A stretch of DNA of 64,000 bases from Mycobacterium rhizamassiliense. GTDB taxonomy: Bacteria > Actinomycetota > Actinomycetes > Mycobacteriales > Mycobacteriaceae. The notes under the pieces were generated by a model. It saw only the letters and a program-made list of their open reading frames with translations. It was not told the DNA's origin and searched no databases. Made by a program: the position numbers and the translations under genes. Shown here in pieces: positions 53,169 through 62,917 of the stretch (positions are counted from its first letter, which is position 1; each line of letters opens with the position of its first letter). The DNA lies in the NCBI RefSeq assembly GCF_900157375.1, contig NZ_LT721901.1:676365-740364 (forward strand). The letters run 5' to 3'.

Positions 53169-53243
53169 TTGCTAATCCAATCTGTGTTGGGTCGTGGTTA
53201 GCGGGCCGAAGCTGGCCCTCCCACGGTTTGGGGTTATTCGTAC

Positions 53244-53672
53244 CTATTCGACGGTGATGCCCATCGACCGGGCGGTTCCGGCGATGATCTTGGCGGCAGC
53301 GTCGATGTCGTTGGCGTTGAGGTCAGACTTCTTGGTCTCGGCGATCTCCTTGACCTGATCCCACGTGACCTTGGCGACCTTGGTCTTGTGCGGTTCGGCC
53401 GAACCCTTGCCAACGCCGGCGGCCTTGAGCAGCAGCTTGGCCGCGGGCGGCGTCTTGAGTGCGAAGGTGAAGCTGCGGTCCTCGTAGACGGTGATCTCCA
53501 CCGGGATCACCTGACCGCGCTGGGACTCCGTCGCGGCGTTGTACGCCTTGCAGAACTCCATGATGTTGACGCCGTGCTGGCCGAGCGCGGGCCCGACCGG
53601 CGGCGCAGGGTTGGCCTGCCCCGCCTGGATCTGAAGCTTGATCAGCCCAACGACTTTCTTCTTCGGGGCCAT
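53244..53672 (-). CDS. rplK: 50S ribosomal protein L11
   Basis: The protein has 142 residues with [34 protein letters not shown] at the N-terminal domain and an RNA-binding C-terminal domain ending [10 protein letters not shown]11 belongs to the GTPase-associated centre. It lies 28 bp after nusG. Confidence 0.97.
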   Translation of the reverse strand: MAPKKKVVGLIKLQIQAGQANPAPPVGPALGQHGVNIMEFCKAYNAATESQRGQVIPVEITVYEDRSFTFALKTPPAAKLLLKAAGVGKGSAEPHKTKVAKVTWDQVKEIAETKKSDLNANDIDAAAKIIAGTARSMGITVE

Positions 53673-53700
53673 GAGATTTGTGCGTTCCTTCCTGGGTTTT

Positions 53701-54516
<816 letters not shown>

Positions 54517-54530
54517 TTACTTGCACAAGC

Positions 54531-54974
54531 TCAGCCGAACACCAACAGGACCAGCTTGGTCAGGCCCAGATCGGCGAGCCCGACCAGCGCCACCATGAAG
54601 GCCAGGAAGGCCAGCACCACCGAGGTGTAGGTGAGCATCTGTTTGCGGTTCGGCCAAATCACCTTCCGCATCTCTGCAACGACTTGCTTGATGTAGTTGA
54701 AGACGAATGCGAACGGGTTCGCCCGACGGTCGCCGGCTTTCTTCGGCTTCTTGGCCCGCTTGGCCGTCGGGGCCTTCTTGGCCCTGTCCTCCTTGGCGGA
54801 CTCCACGTCGTCCGACGCGTCGTCGTCGGCCTCTGCCGTGCGCTGCCGAGACCGCTTGCCCGTCGGGCGCTGCGGCCGCGTCACCACGGCAGTACGACCA
54901 CCGCTCTCGCGGCTTTCCTCGGCGTCGCCGCCGTCGCTTGCGGCGTCGTTGGCAACATCGCCTTCGTCGCTCAC
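54531..54974 (-). CDS. secE: preprotein translocase subunit SecE
   Basis: The protein has 147 residues. A long, charged N-terminal extension rich in Arg, Lys and Asp (about 1-85) precedes the conserved SecE part: [22 protein letters not shown], then one transmembrane helix ([19 protein letters not shown]). SecE clamps the SecYEG channel. It precedes nusG by 32 bp. Confidence 0.95.
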   Translation of the reverse strand: MSDEGDVANDAASDGGDAEESRESGGRTAVVTRPQRPTGKRSRQRTAEADDDASDDVESAKEDRAKKAPTAKRAKKPKKAGDRRANPFAFVFNYIKQVVAEMRKVIWPNRKQMLTYTSVVLAFLAFMVALVGLADLGLTKLVLLVFG

Positions 54975-55117
54975 CGCACGCTCCTTTGTTCGCTAGCTTT
55001 ATCCCGCGATCCGTGCCGGGCTGTCGGGCACCTCAGTGTCCAGCATGGCACGTAATCATTGTCCGCCTTCTCGTCAGGCCGGTTGGGGCCTGCATCGTCG
55101 TCGGACGTGCGCTTCTG

Positions 55118-55190
<73 letters not shown>

Positions 55191-55337
55191 TCGCGGTTGG
55201 CAGGCCAACCTGCGCTTACCTACCGGGGCCTACATGACGCGCGCGCTCCCCGTTCGGTGATGGCCGAACCGGACAGCGCGCTGTAATGGGAAAACCCCGA
55301 GGTCCGAGTGTACATCGGTGCAGGAGTCAGATACTAA

Positions 55338-55838
55338 TTACGCGGTTCTGACGATCTGCCCGGTTTCCTTGTCCCATCTGAGCTGGATGGAGTCGTCACC
55401 CTCGTGTCCCATCAGGGTGGTAGAGGCGCTCAGAACGACCTCGCCGTTTTGGTCCGTGCACGTGTTCTTCGTGACGACGATGTCGGCGCCGAAGCGCTCG
55501 TTCACGGACTCGACGGTCATGCGGCCGAACAGTCTGTCACCGACAAGAAGGGGCTTGTGGTAGACGAACTGCTGGTCGACCTGGACGATCTGCATGGTCT
55601 CCATGCCCAGGTCGACGTTGCGGAAGAAGTCGTCCTGGATGATTTTCGCGAGGATCGACACGTACGTCAGCGGCGCCACAATGCCTTGGTAACCCAGTTC
55701 GGCGGCGGCCGCCTCGTCGAAGTGCGCGGGATGCTCGCACTTCGATGCCCGCGCGAAGGCGCGCACCTGCTCGCGTCCGATCTCGAAGTAGTCCGGGTAC
55801 ACCCAGCTCATCCCGCGAATATCGTTTTTGAGCGCCAT
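55338..55838 (-). CDS. hadC: (3R)-hydroxyacyl-ACP dehydratase subunit HadC
   Basis: The protein has 166 residues with a hot-dog fold. It opens MALKNDIRGMSWVYPDYFEIGREQVRAFARA and contains the substrate-binding KCEHPAHFDEAAAAELGYQGIVAP. HadC pairs with HadB to form the HadBC dehydratase that acts late in FAS-II mycolate elongation. HadC itself lacks the catalytic Asp/His pair. It starts 3 bp after the hadB stop. Confidence 0.95.
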   Translation of the reverse strand: MALKNDIRGMSWVYPDYFEIGREQVRAFARASKCEHPAHFDEAAAAELGYQGIVAPLTYVSILAKIIQDDFFRNVDLGMETMQIVQVDQQFVYHKPLLVGDRLFGRMTVESVNERFGADIVVTKNTCTDQNGEVVLSASTTLMGHEGDDSIQLRWDKETGQIVRTA

Positions 55839-55841
55839 GGG

Positions 55842-56270
55842 CTACGCCAGCTTTGCCGACGCGACTGCGCGACCAAAGATCTTCTTGCCACCCGTGGTGG
55901 CCGAGATGGCGATGGTCACCGTCTTGCTCTCCGGTTCCACCGATTTCACCCGGCCGGTGAAGATGAGCTCGGCGCCCTTGCCGTCGTTGGGTACCGGCAC
56001 CACGGCGGTGAACCGCACGTTGTACTCGGTGACCGCGCCCGGGTCGCCGACCCACGAGGTGACGTAACCCCCGCCGATGCCCATGGTCAGCATGCCGTGC
56101 GCGATCGCGGTGTCCAACCCGACGACCTGGGCGATCTCGTCGTCCCAATGGATCGGGTTCAAGTCGCCCGAGACTCCCGCGTAGTTGACCAAATCCTGGC
56201 GGGTCAACGGATAGACCCGCTCCGGGAGCTGGTCCCCCACCTTCACAGAACTGAACTCACGCAACGCCAT
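55842..56270 (-). CDS. hadB: (3R)-hydroxyacyl-ACP dehydratase catalytic subunit HadB
   Basis: From ATG 56270 the protein has 142 residues. The hydratase-2 motif GVSGDLNPIHWDD (about 33-45) supplies the catalytic Asp and His. It pairs with HadA or HadC in FAS-II. The open frame continues upstream into hadA, but ATG 56270 gives the known N-terminus MALREFSSVKVG. It overlaps the end of hadA by 14 bp. Confidence 0.96.
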   Translation of the reverse strand: MALREFSSVKVGDQLPERVYPLTRQDLVNYAGVSGDLNPIHWDDEIAQVVGLDTAIAHGMLTMGIGGGYVTSWVGDPGAVTEYNVRFTAVVPVPNDGKGAELIFTGRVKSVEPESKTVTIAISATTGGKKIFGRAVASAKLA

Positions 56271-56736
56271 CAGAAAATCCCTTTTCTCCATCCTCGCCGG
56301 CACGGCCCGCCAGGGTCGTATAGGTCTCTTGAACGACCTCACCGGCTTCGTTGGTGATGACGTTCTTCGTGACGATGATCTGCGTGCCGTGCGATTCACG
56401 CATCGAATCGACGGTCACATCGCAATGCAGCTTGTCCCCCGCCACGATCGGCTTTTTGAAGATAAGCACCTGGTCGACCTGCACGATCTGGGAGTCCTCG
56501 ACCGCGATGTTCGCGTGCTTGAAGAACGCCGCCTGTGCCTTGTACCCGAATACGCAGATGAATGTCAGCGGGCCCAGCAGACCCGGATAGCCGAGCTCGG
56601 CGGCGGCGGCTTCCTCGAAGAAAAAGGTTTCGTCGTTCTGGACGGCCACCGCGTACTCGCGGATCTTCTCCCGCTCCACCACGTAGTAGTCGGGGTAGCG
56701 GTAGTGCATCCCGACTAGGTCTGTGGACAACGACAC
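56257..56736 (-). CDS. hadA: (3R)-hydroxyacyl-ACP dehydratase subunit HadA
   Basis: The protein has 159 residues from GTG 56736, reading SLSTDLVGMHYRYPDYYVVEREKI. It is the substrate-binding hot-dog subunit of HadAB (VFGYKAQAAFFKHANI, QIVQVDQVL). It is the target of thiacetazone- and isoxyl-type drugs in M. tuberculosis. A TAGGTT element 8 bp before the GTG suggests a leaderless transcript. It overlaps hadB by 14 bp, so hadABC is one operon. Confidence 0.95.
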   Translation of the reverse strand: MSLSTDLVGMHYRYPDYYVVEREKIREYAVAVQNDETFFFEEAAAAELGYPGLLGPLTFICVFGYKAQAAFFKHANIAVEDSQIVQVDQVLIFKKPIVAGDKLHCDVTVDSMRESHGTQIIVTKNVITNEAGEVVQETYTTLAGRAGEDGEKGFSDGVA

Positions 56737-56744
56737 GGCTCTCG

Positions 56745-56750
56745 AACCTA
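56745..56750 (-). promoter_or_regulatory. candidate -10 element of hadABC
   Basis: On the minus strand TAGGTT matches the mycobacterial TANNNT -10 element and ends 8 bp before the hadA GTG, a spacing expected for leaderless mRNA. No strong -35 is visible. It lies in the 58-bp gap after rpmG. Confidence 0.35.
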
Positions 56751-56794
56751 CCTGCTCACTCTGCGTTTAGGGGGGGCTGAACGATCGCAGGTAG

Positions 56795-56962
56795 TTAGCG
56801 TGTCTCGCGATGCGCCTGGTGCTTGCCGCAGTTGGGGCAGAATTTCTTCAGCTCCAGCCGGTCGGGGTCGTTGCGTCGGTTTTTCTTGGTGATGTAGTTG
56901 CGGTGCTTGCACACCTCGCATGCCAAGGTGATCTTGGGCCGCACATCGGTACTGGAAGCCAT
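56795..56962 (-). CDS. rpmG: 50S ribosomal protein L33
   Basis: The small 55-residue protein runs from ATG 56962 to TAA at 56795-56797. It opens [18 protein letters not shown] and has the two zinc cysteine pairs (C15-x2-C18 and C44-x2-C47, in CEVC and CPNC). It is the zinc-binding form of L33, as in Rv0634B. It is upstream of hadA on the same strand. Confidence 0.95.
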
Positions 56963-57007
56963 GACCGTTCTCTCAAATCTGTCGTATACGTCGCGTTGTT
57001 TCAGTTG

Positions 57008-57081
<74 letters not shown>

Positions 57082-57115
57082 TCTGGTGCTCCGCCAGCCT
57101 GCTCGGCGTCCGCCG

Positions 57116-57188
57116 AGCCCCCTAACGGAATCGAACCGTTGACCTTTTCCTTACCATGGAAACGCTCTACCGACTGAGCTAAGGGGGC
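57116..57188 (-). tRNA. thrT: tRNA-Thr (GGT)
   Basis: A 73-nt cloverleaf on the minus strand. The acceptor arm pairs GCCCCCT with AGGGGGC, the anticodon stem is TTTCC/GGAAA, the loop is ATGGTAA with anticodon GGT, and the T arm has GGTTCGATTCC. It is 34 bp upstream of tRNA-Met and probably cotranscribed with it and rpmG. Confidence 0.94.
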
Positions 57189-57395
57189 CTTTCACCCGTC
57201 GTAACCAGTCACAGCTCGGGCCTAAAAGAGGGTACAGGCTGGCGCGCAACGGCACCAAACCACACCGATCGCAGCGGCGACGGATCAGACGGTCTCCTCA
57301 TTGCAGAGAGGTTCCCACGCGCTGAGGACGTCGGCCAGACGGCCGTTTTCGCGTCGCTCGTCATGCCCGAACTGTGAGGTCGCCCGGGCGGGTCA

Positions 57396-57401
57396 TAGTC
57401 T
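57396..57401 (+). promoter_or_regulatory. candidate -10 element of the MBL hydrolase gene
   Basis: TAGTCT (TANNNT type) ends 7 bp before GTG 57409 with no ribosome site between, which suggests a leaderless mRNA. It lies in the 220-bp gap between the tRNA genes and this gene. I see nothing else convincing in that gap. Confidence 0.35.
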
Positions 57402-57408
57402 GGTCGAC

Positions 57409-58131
57409 GTGTCAGATTCGTCAGCGGACCGGCTCTACTTCCGCCAACTGCTCTCCGGTCGCGATTTCGCCGCCGGCGACATGATGGCGACGCAGATGCG
57501 CAATTTCGCCTACCTGATCGGCGACCGGGAGACCAAGGATTGCGTGGTGGTCGACCCGGCGTACGCCGCGGGCGAACTCGTGGACGCCCTGGAGGCTGAC
57601 GGCATGCGCCTGTCCGGCGTGCTGGTGACCCATCACCACCCCGACCATGTGGGCGGCGAGATGATGGGCTTCGCACTCAACGGGCTGGCCGACCTGCTGG
57701 AGCGGGTCAGCGTGCCGGTCCACGTGAATACCCATGAGGCGCTTTGGGTTTCGAGGGTCACCGGGGTCAGCACGGGCGACCTCACCACGCACGAAAATCA
57801 CGACAAGGTCAGCATCGGCGATATCGAAATCGAGCTGCTGCACACTCCGGGACACACGCCCGGCAGCCAGTGCTTTCTGCTCGATGGCCGGCTGGTCGCC
57901 GGCGACACGCTGTTCCTGGACGGCTGCGGGCGCACCGATTTCCCGGGCGGCGATTCCGACGAGATGTACCGGAGCCTGCAGCACCTTGCCACCCTTCCGG
58001 GGGACCCGACGGTGTTTCCCGGCCATTGGTATTCCGAGGATCCGAGCGCATCGCTATCGGAGGTCAAGCGTTCCAATTACGTGTATCGAGCCGCTAACCT
58101 TGACCAGTGGCGAATGTTGATGGGCGGCTGA
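57409..58131 (+). CDS. metallo-beta-lactamase-fold hydrolase, glyoxalase II-like (Rv0634c-like)
   Basis: From GTG 57409 the protein has 240 residues. The metal motif THHHPDHVGGE (about 78-88) is followed by further ligands in LLHTPGHTPGS (His near 147), AGDTLFLDGCGRTDFPGGD (Asp near 167) and FPGHWYSED (His near 207). The family includes hydroxyacylglutathione hydrolases and persulfide dioxygenases. Mycobacteria lack glutathione, so a mycothiol or other thioester is the likely substrate. The exact reaction is not determined by sequence. Confidence 0.88.
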   Translation: MSDSSADRLYFRQLLSGRDFAAGDMMATQMRNFAYLIGDRETKDCVVVDPAYAAGELVDALEADGMRLSGVLVTHHHPDHVGGEMMGFALNGLADLLERVSVPVHVNTHEALWVSRVTGVSTGDLTTHENHDKVSIGDIEIELLHTPGHTPGSQCFLLDGRLVAGDTLFLDGCGRTDFPGGDSDEMYRSLQHLATLPGDPTVFPGHWYSEDPSASLSEVKRSNYVYRAANLDQWRMLMGG

Positions 58132-58224
58132 CTCAGCGGCGTTTCAACGTTTGCGCCATTGTTATTCCGCAGTCAGCAAAATGTGCACGAAGATCGCTGT
58201 GAGATAAGCGGGAGGATTGATTCA

Positions 58225-59058
58225 ATGGGGTGGGTCCAGAGTAGCTGGCACGAAGTTACCGATGTCGGGTCCGGCACCTGGATAGCGTGGGCCGCGTGGG
58301 CGGCAATCGCGCTCGCCATCATCACGCTGGTTTTCACGAATCACCAGATCAACCGCAATCGCCGGGCCGCGACCGAACAGACGAGGCCCCACGTCGGCAT
58401 GCTGATGGAGCCCCATGCCGCGGATTGGCATGTGATCGAGTTGGTGGTCAAGAATTTCGGCCGGACCGCGGCGTACAACGTGCAATTCGCATTTGCGAAT
58501 CCGCCGACGGTTGCCGAATACGAAAATTCCACCGACGGCTACGCCGACGTCGCCGAACTACAACTCCCCCGCGAATTGCCGGTGCTCGCGCCGGGCCAGG
58601 AGTGGCGGATGGTGTGGGATTCGGCGCTCGACCGCAAGGAAATCGGGACCGGCATCGAGTCCCGCTTCACCGGCACGGTGAACTACTACGACCGCCCGGA
58701 AGCGCCCCGCGGCTGGCGGTTCTGGGAGCGCGGCAGGCCGGCGCTGCAGACCGAGGTGGTGCTGGACTGGGATGCCCTGCCACCCGTGCAGCGCATCGAG
58801 TTGATGACAACGCACGACCTGGCGAAGCGGGAGAAGCAGAAGCTGGAGCTACTGCGCGGCCTGCTGACCTACTTCCACTACGCCAGCAAGGAAACCCGTC
58901 CCGAGGTGTTCCGCAGCGAGATCGAACGAATCAACAAGGCGGTGGCCGAAACTCAGGACAGGTGGCGCACCCGGCAGCTGGACGCACCCACCGATGTCCG
59001 GCTGCGCTGGAGCAACGCCGAAGACGATCTGAACCAGCATCCCGGCCAGCCCGCGTGA
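58225..59058 (+). CDS. membrane-anchored hypothetical protein (Rv0633c-like)
   Basis: From ATG 58225 (GGGAGG site upstream) the protein has 277 residues. One N-terminal transmembrane helix (about 20-38, WIAWAAWAAIALAIITLVF) is followed by a basic stop-transfer stretch and a soluble beta-rich domain (about 55-190, HVIELVVKNFGRTAAYNVQF). A charged helical tail comes last. It is probably anchored in the inner membrane. No enzyme motif is seen. It corresponds in place and size to Rv0633c, whose function is unknown. Confidence 0.8.
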   Translation: MGWVQSSWHEVTDVGSGTWIAWAAWAAIALAIITLVFTNHQINRNRRAATEQTRPHVGMLMEPHAADWHVIELVVKNFGRTAAYNVQFAFANPPTVAEYENSTDGYADVAELQLPRELPVLAPGQEWRMVWDSALDRKEIGTGIESRFTGTVNYYDRPEAPRGWRFWERGRPALQTEVVLDWDALPPVQRIELMTTHDLAKREKQKLELLRGLLTYFHYASKETRPEVFRSEIERINKAVAETQDRWRTRQLDAPTDVRLRWSNAEDDLNQHPGQPA

Positions 59059-59138
59059 CGAACGGTTGATCGCCGGCGCGTAAATTCGGCCGGGGTCAAC
59101 CTGATTCAATCGTTTCGCCCGTTTCCAAAGGAGTGCCC

Positions 59139-59834
59139 ATGAGCGGCCCGGTCAACTACAGCCACGAGGATTCCATCGCGCTGATCCGGATGGACGACGG
59201 CAAAGTCAACGCGCTGGGCCCCACGATGCAGCAGGCGCTCAATGACGCGATCGACCAGGCCGACCGCGACAACGTCGGGGCGCTGGTGATCGCGGGCAAC
59301 GAGCGGGTGTTCAGCGGCGGGTTCGACCTGAAGATCCTCACCTCCGGTGAGGTGCAGCCCGCCATCGACATGCTCAGGGGCGGTTTCGAGTTGGCCTACC
59401 GGTTGCTGTCCTACCCGAAGCCGGTGGTGATGGCCTGCACCGGTCACGCCATCGCGATGGGGGCGTTCCTGCTGTCCTCGGGCGACCACCGGGTGGCCGC
59501 GCATGCCTACAACATTCAGGCCAACGAAGTGGCGATCGGGATGACCATCCCCTATGCCGCCCTGGAGATCCTGAAGCTGCGGCTGACGCAGTCGGCGTAC
59601 CAGCAGGCCACCGGATTGGCCAAGTCGTTCTTCGGCGAGACCGCCGTCGCCTCCGGCTTCGTCGACGAGATCGTGTTGCCCGAGATGGTGCTGAGCCGGG
59701 CCGAAGAAGCCGCCCGGGAATTCGCCGGGCTGCACCAGCACGCGCATGTGGCAACCAAGCTTCGCGCCCGTGCCGACGCGTTGAAGGGGCTTCGTGCCGG
59801 AATCGACGGCATCGAGGCCGAGTTCGGGCTGTAG
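59139..59834 (+). CDS. echA3: enoyl-CoA hydratase/isomerase family protein
   Basis: From ATG 59139 the protein has 231 residues with AAAGGAG 5 bp upstream. An alternative GTG at 59133 overlaps that site. Crotonase blocks are RMDDGKVNALGPTM, ERVFSGGFDLKIL (about 54-66) and ACTGHAIAMGAFLLSSGDHR (about 95-114). It is shorter than EchA4 and EchA5 and matches Rv0632c. The usual catalytic Glu residues are not obvious, so activity may be other than hydration. RecC, which follows in M. tuberculosis, is not present downstream. Confidence 0.88.
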   Translation: MSGPVNYSHEDSIALIRMDDGKVNALGPTMQQALNDAIDQADRDNVGALVIAGNERVFSGGFDLKILTSGEVQPAIDMLRGGFELAYRLLSYPKPVVMACTGHAIAMGAFLLSSGDHRVAAHAYNIQANEVAIGMTIPYAALEILKLRLTQSAYQQATGLAKSFFGETAVASGFVDEIVLPEMVLSRAEEAAREFAGLHQHAHVATKLRARADALKGLRAGIDGIEAEFGL

Positions 59835-59874
59835 CCAATCGTTTCGGCGACCATCGGCCGGGTACGTCACCGGC

Positions 59875-62319
59875 GTGCCGATTGACCGCATCGCCAATCC
59901 CTGGGGAACACGGACTCCCTACGGGCCGAGCACGCGATGGCCCGAGCGGGTCGACACCTACCTGGCCGACGGAGTCGCGCCCGAGTCGGTGGACCGGTGG
60001 GTGCAGTCGGCGGCGGTGCTGCATTCCAATGGCGACGGCCTGGACATCGCCGTCAAGGACGGCCGGATCGTGGGAGTGCGTGGCCGCGCGGTTGACCGGG
60101 TCAACCACGGCCGGCTCGATCCCAAGGATCTATTCGGCTGGCAGGCCAACGCTTCCCGAGACCGGCTCACCACCCCGATGATCCGGGTCGAAGGCGAACT
60201 GCGGCCGTGCGACTGGGACACCGCGATGGGCCGGATCGTGTCCCGCAGCAAAGATTTGCTCGACACCTTCGGTCCCAGCTCGATTGGGTTCTACACCTCC
60301 GGGCAGCTGTTCCTCGAGGAGTACTACACGCAGGGGGCCATCGCGCACGGCGCGATCGGCACGAACCATGTCGACGGCAACACCCGGTTGTGCACGGCGA
60401 CCGCGGCCGAGGCGCTGAAGGAATCGTTCGGTTGCGACGGCCAGCCGGGCTCGTACACCGACGTCGACCATGCCGACGTGATCGCCCTGTTCGGCCACAA
60501 CGTTGCCGAAACACAAACGGTGCTGTGGGCGCGGATGTTGGACCGGCTGGCCGGCGATGCGCCTCCCGCGATCGTCTGCGTCGACCCCCGGCTCACACCG
60601 GTCGCTCGGGAGGCCACCGTGCACCTGGCGCCGGTGCCGGGTACGAACGTGGCTTTGATGAACGGCCTGCTGCACGAGATCATCGCCCACGGCTGGATTG
60701 ATCAGGACTACATCGACTCTCACACAGTGGGTTTCGACGAGCTACGCAGCCGGGTCGAAGAGTTCCCGCCGGAGCGGGTCGCCGAGATCTGCGGCGTCGA
60801 TGCCGACGATGTCCGGAGTGCCGCGCGACTCATCGGCACCGCCGAGCGGTTGCTGTCCACCGTGCTGCAGGGCTTCTACCAATCGCACCAGGCCACCGCG
60901 GCGGCCGTGCAGGTCAACAACATTCACCTGCTGCGCGGGATGCTCGGCAAACCCGGCTGCGGCGTGTTGCAGATGAATGGACAGCCGACCGCGGAGAACA
61001 CCCGCGAGTGCGGGGCGGACGGCGACCTGGCCGGTTTCCGGAATTGGTCCAACGACAACCACATCGACGAGCTCGCCGAATTGTGGAACCTGGAGCCGCT
61101 GCAAATTCCGCACTACGCCCCGCCGACACACGCCATGCAGATGTTCCGGTTCGCCGAGGAGGGGACGCTGCGGATGTTGTGGGTCACCGCGACCAACCCC
61201 GCGGTGTCACTGCCCGAGCTGGCGCGCATCCGCGACATCCTCGCCCAGGAGCGGCTGTTCCTGGTGGTGCAGGACATCTTCATGACCGAGACCGCCGCGC
61301 TGGCCGACGTCGTCCTGCCCGCCGCGGCCTGGGCCGAAAAAACCGGGGCGTTCACCAACGTCGACCGCACCGTGCACCTGTCCGAAAAGGCAATCGCGCC
61401 ACCGGGTTCCGCGCGGCCCGATCTCGACATCTTCCTGGACTACGCGCGCCGCATGGACTTTCGCGACAAGGACGGCCAGCCGTTTCCTCCGTGGACCGAC
61501 GCGGAATCGGCGTTCGAGGCGTGGAAGGAATGCAGCGCAGGCCGGCCGTGTGATTACACGGGCCTGACCTACGACAAGCTGCGCGGCGGCAGCGGCATCC
61601 AATGGCCCTGCAACGCAGAGTATCCCGACGGAACCGAGCGCCTTTACACCGATGCGAAGTTCTGGGCTCACCCGGAGTACTGCGAGGCGTACGGCAAGGA
61701 CCTGATCACCGGGGCGCCGCTGCAGCCCGACGAATACCGGTCGATGAACCCCGACGGCAAGGCCATCATCAAGGCGGCCGAATATGTTCCGCCCCATGAG
61801 CGACCCAGCTCCAAGTACCCCTTCGCGCTGATCACCGGCCGCACCGTCTACCACTTCCATACCAGGACGAAAACGGCTCGGGCGCAGCAACTTCAGGACG
61901 CCGCACCCGACGTATGGGTGGAGGTCTCGCAGGGCGACGCGCGCCGCCTTGGCATCGGCGAGGGCGACCTGGTCGACATCAGCACGCCGCGCGGCAGCAT
62001 CACCTGCCCCGTCCGCATCTGCGGCATCCGCGACGGTGTGCTGTTCGTGCCGTTCCATTACGGCTACTGGGACACCGACGACAGATCCCATCGCCGGGCC
62101 GGCAACGAGCTGACGCTCACCGATTGGGATCCGGTGTCCAAGCAGCCGATCTACAAAACTGCGGCCGCCCGGCTGCAGCGCAGCAGGCGCAACGGCAACG
62201 GCGTCGAGTCGGCGCCGACCACGACCGCGTCGGCGCCGGTGAACGGGCGGGTACGCGGCACCGTGGGCGGCGCGGCCGCTGCCGTCACCGAAGTCGTGAC
62301 CGCCGGGGGCCGGCCGTGA
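59875..62319 (+). CDS. molybdopterin oxidoreductase lacking the N-terminal 4Fe-4S cysteines
   Basis: From GTG 59875 (PIDRIANPWGTRTPYG) the protein has 814 residues. It belongs to the Mo/W-bis-MGD superfamily near assimilatory nitrate reductases. The usual C-x2-C-x3-C cluster motif is replaced by Ala47, His50 and Asp54 within SAAVLHSNGDGLDIAVKDG, and no Cys occurs before 112, so no iron-sulfur cluster can form there. The Mo-ligand Cys175 is kept in GNTRLCTATAAEALKESFG. The molydopterin-binding C-terminal barrel is present (VPFHYGYWDTDD). A Thr/Ala-rich tail ends the protein. The substrate is unknown. Its stop overlaps the next start (GTGA). Confidence 0.88.
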   Translation: MPIDRIANPWGTRTPYGPSTRWPERVDTYLADGVAPESVDRWVQSAAVLHSNGDGLDIAVKDGRIVGVRGRAVDRVNHGRLDPKDLFGWQANASRDRLTTPMIRVEGELRPCDWDTAMGRIVSRSKDLLDTFGPSSIGFYTSGQLFLEEYYTQGAIAHGAIGTNHVDGNTRLCTATAAEALKESFGCDGQPGSYTDVDHADVIALFGHNVAETQTVLWARMLDRLAGDAPPAIVCVDPRLTPVAREATVHLAPVPGTNVALMNGLLHEIIAHGWIDQDYIDSHTVGFDELRSRVEEFPPERVAEICGVDADDVRSAARLIGTAERLLSTVLQGFYQSHQATAAAVQVNNIHLLRGMLGKPGCGVLQMNGQPTAENTRECGADGDLAGFRNWSNDNHIDELAELWNLEPLQIPHYAPPTHAMQMFRFAEEGTLRMLWVTATNPAVSLPELARIRDILAQERLFLVVQDIFMTETAALADVVLPAAAWAEKTGAFTNVDRTVHLSEKAIAPPGSARPDLDIFLDYARRMDFRDKDGQPFPPWTDAESAFEAWKECSAGRPCDYTGLTYDKLRGGSGIQWPCNAEYPDGTERLYTDAKFWAHPEYCEAYGKDLITGAPLQPDEYRSMNPDGKAIIKAAEYVPPHERPSSKYPFALITGRTVYHFHTRTKTARAQQLQDAAPDVWVEVSQGDARRLGIGEGDLVDISTPRGSITCPVRICGIRDGVLFVPFHYGYWDTDDRSHRRAGNELTLTDWDPVSKQPIYKTAAARLQRSRRNGNGVESAPTTTASAPVNGRVRGTVGGAAAAVTEVVTAGGRP

Positions 62320-62795
62320 AGCTCAGAATGGCGATCCGCGAGCTGCACCGCTCCGAACGCAAGCTGGCCCACGAATTCCACGTGGTGGCCGCGCGCCACC
62401 ACAGCGATCAAGACGTCAGTCACCTGGCCACGGACATGGCCGGCTGGTCGCAGCAGCACGTGCGCGAGCTGGCCAAGCACGGTCGCCACTACGGTCTGCG
62501 CCTGTCCGCCGAACCGCGCACGAGCGCGCGCACCGGTTTCCTGCAGTCGCGGATGAGCGACATGCTGCGGCACCGGCCCGAACCCTCGCTGATGCTGCTC
62601 GCCGACCTGCGGCGGATCCATCGGCTGGCCGCCGGGGTGTCTCTGGACTGGGAGCTGTTAGGACAGGGCGCTCAGGCCGCCAAGGATCAGGAACTGCTGG
62701 ACCTGACGTCGCGCTGCCATCCGCAGACGCTGCGCCAGATGCGCTGGGCCAACGGGATGCTCAAGGAGCTCTCACCCCAAGTGCTGATGAACTGA
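62316..62795 (+). CDS. small helical protein coupled to the molybdoenzyme, ferritin-like pattern
   Basis: GTG 62316 overlaps the molybdoenzyme stop by 4 bp and gives 159 residues. The protein looks all-helical and is unusually rich in His and Glu near the N-terminus: ELHRSERKLAHEFHVVAARH, then DMAGWSQQHVREL. Such spacing resembles four-helix ferritin-like or rubrerythrin-like metal proteins, but no complete diiron motif can be claimed. Translational coupling suggests it partners the oxidoreductase, perhaps in electron transfer or assembly. Function is unknown. Confidence 0.75.
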   Translation: MKLRMAIRELHRSERKLAHEFHVVAARHHSDQDVSHLATDMAGWSQQHVRELAKHGRHYGLRLSAEPRTSARTGFLQSRMSDMLRHRPEPSLMLLADLRRIHRLAAGVSLDWELLGQGAQAAKDQELLDLTSRCHPQTLRQMRWANGMLKELSPQVLMN

Positions 62796-62806
62796 CCTTC
62801 GGAGAA

Positions 62807-62850
62807 GGCGACGCGGTTGCCCGGGCAACCGCCTCACCCCCTTTGTCGCC
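62807..62850. terminator. nested palindrome, probable bidirectional terminator
   Basis: A perfect 20-bp palindrome (62813-62832, GCGGTTGCCCGGGCAACCGC) is enclosed by a second pair, GGCGAC (62807-62812) and GTCGCC (62845-62850). It lies between convergent genes, 11 bp after the plus-strand stop. A T tract is weak on both sides. Confidence 0.45.
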
Positions 62851-62917
62851 TCCTCCACTGCGAAGTGTGGCACGCCGCCGGCACGTCGTCACTTCACCTT
62901 TGGACGGCCCCGATAAG

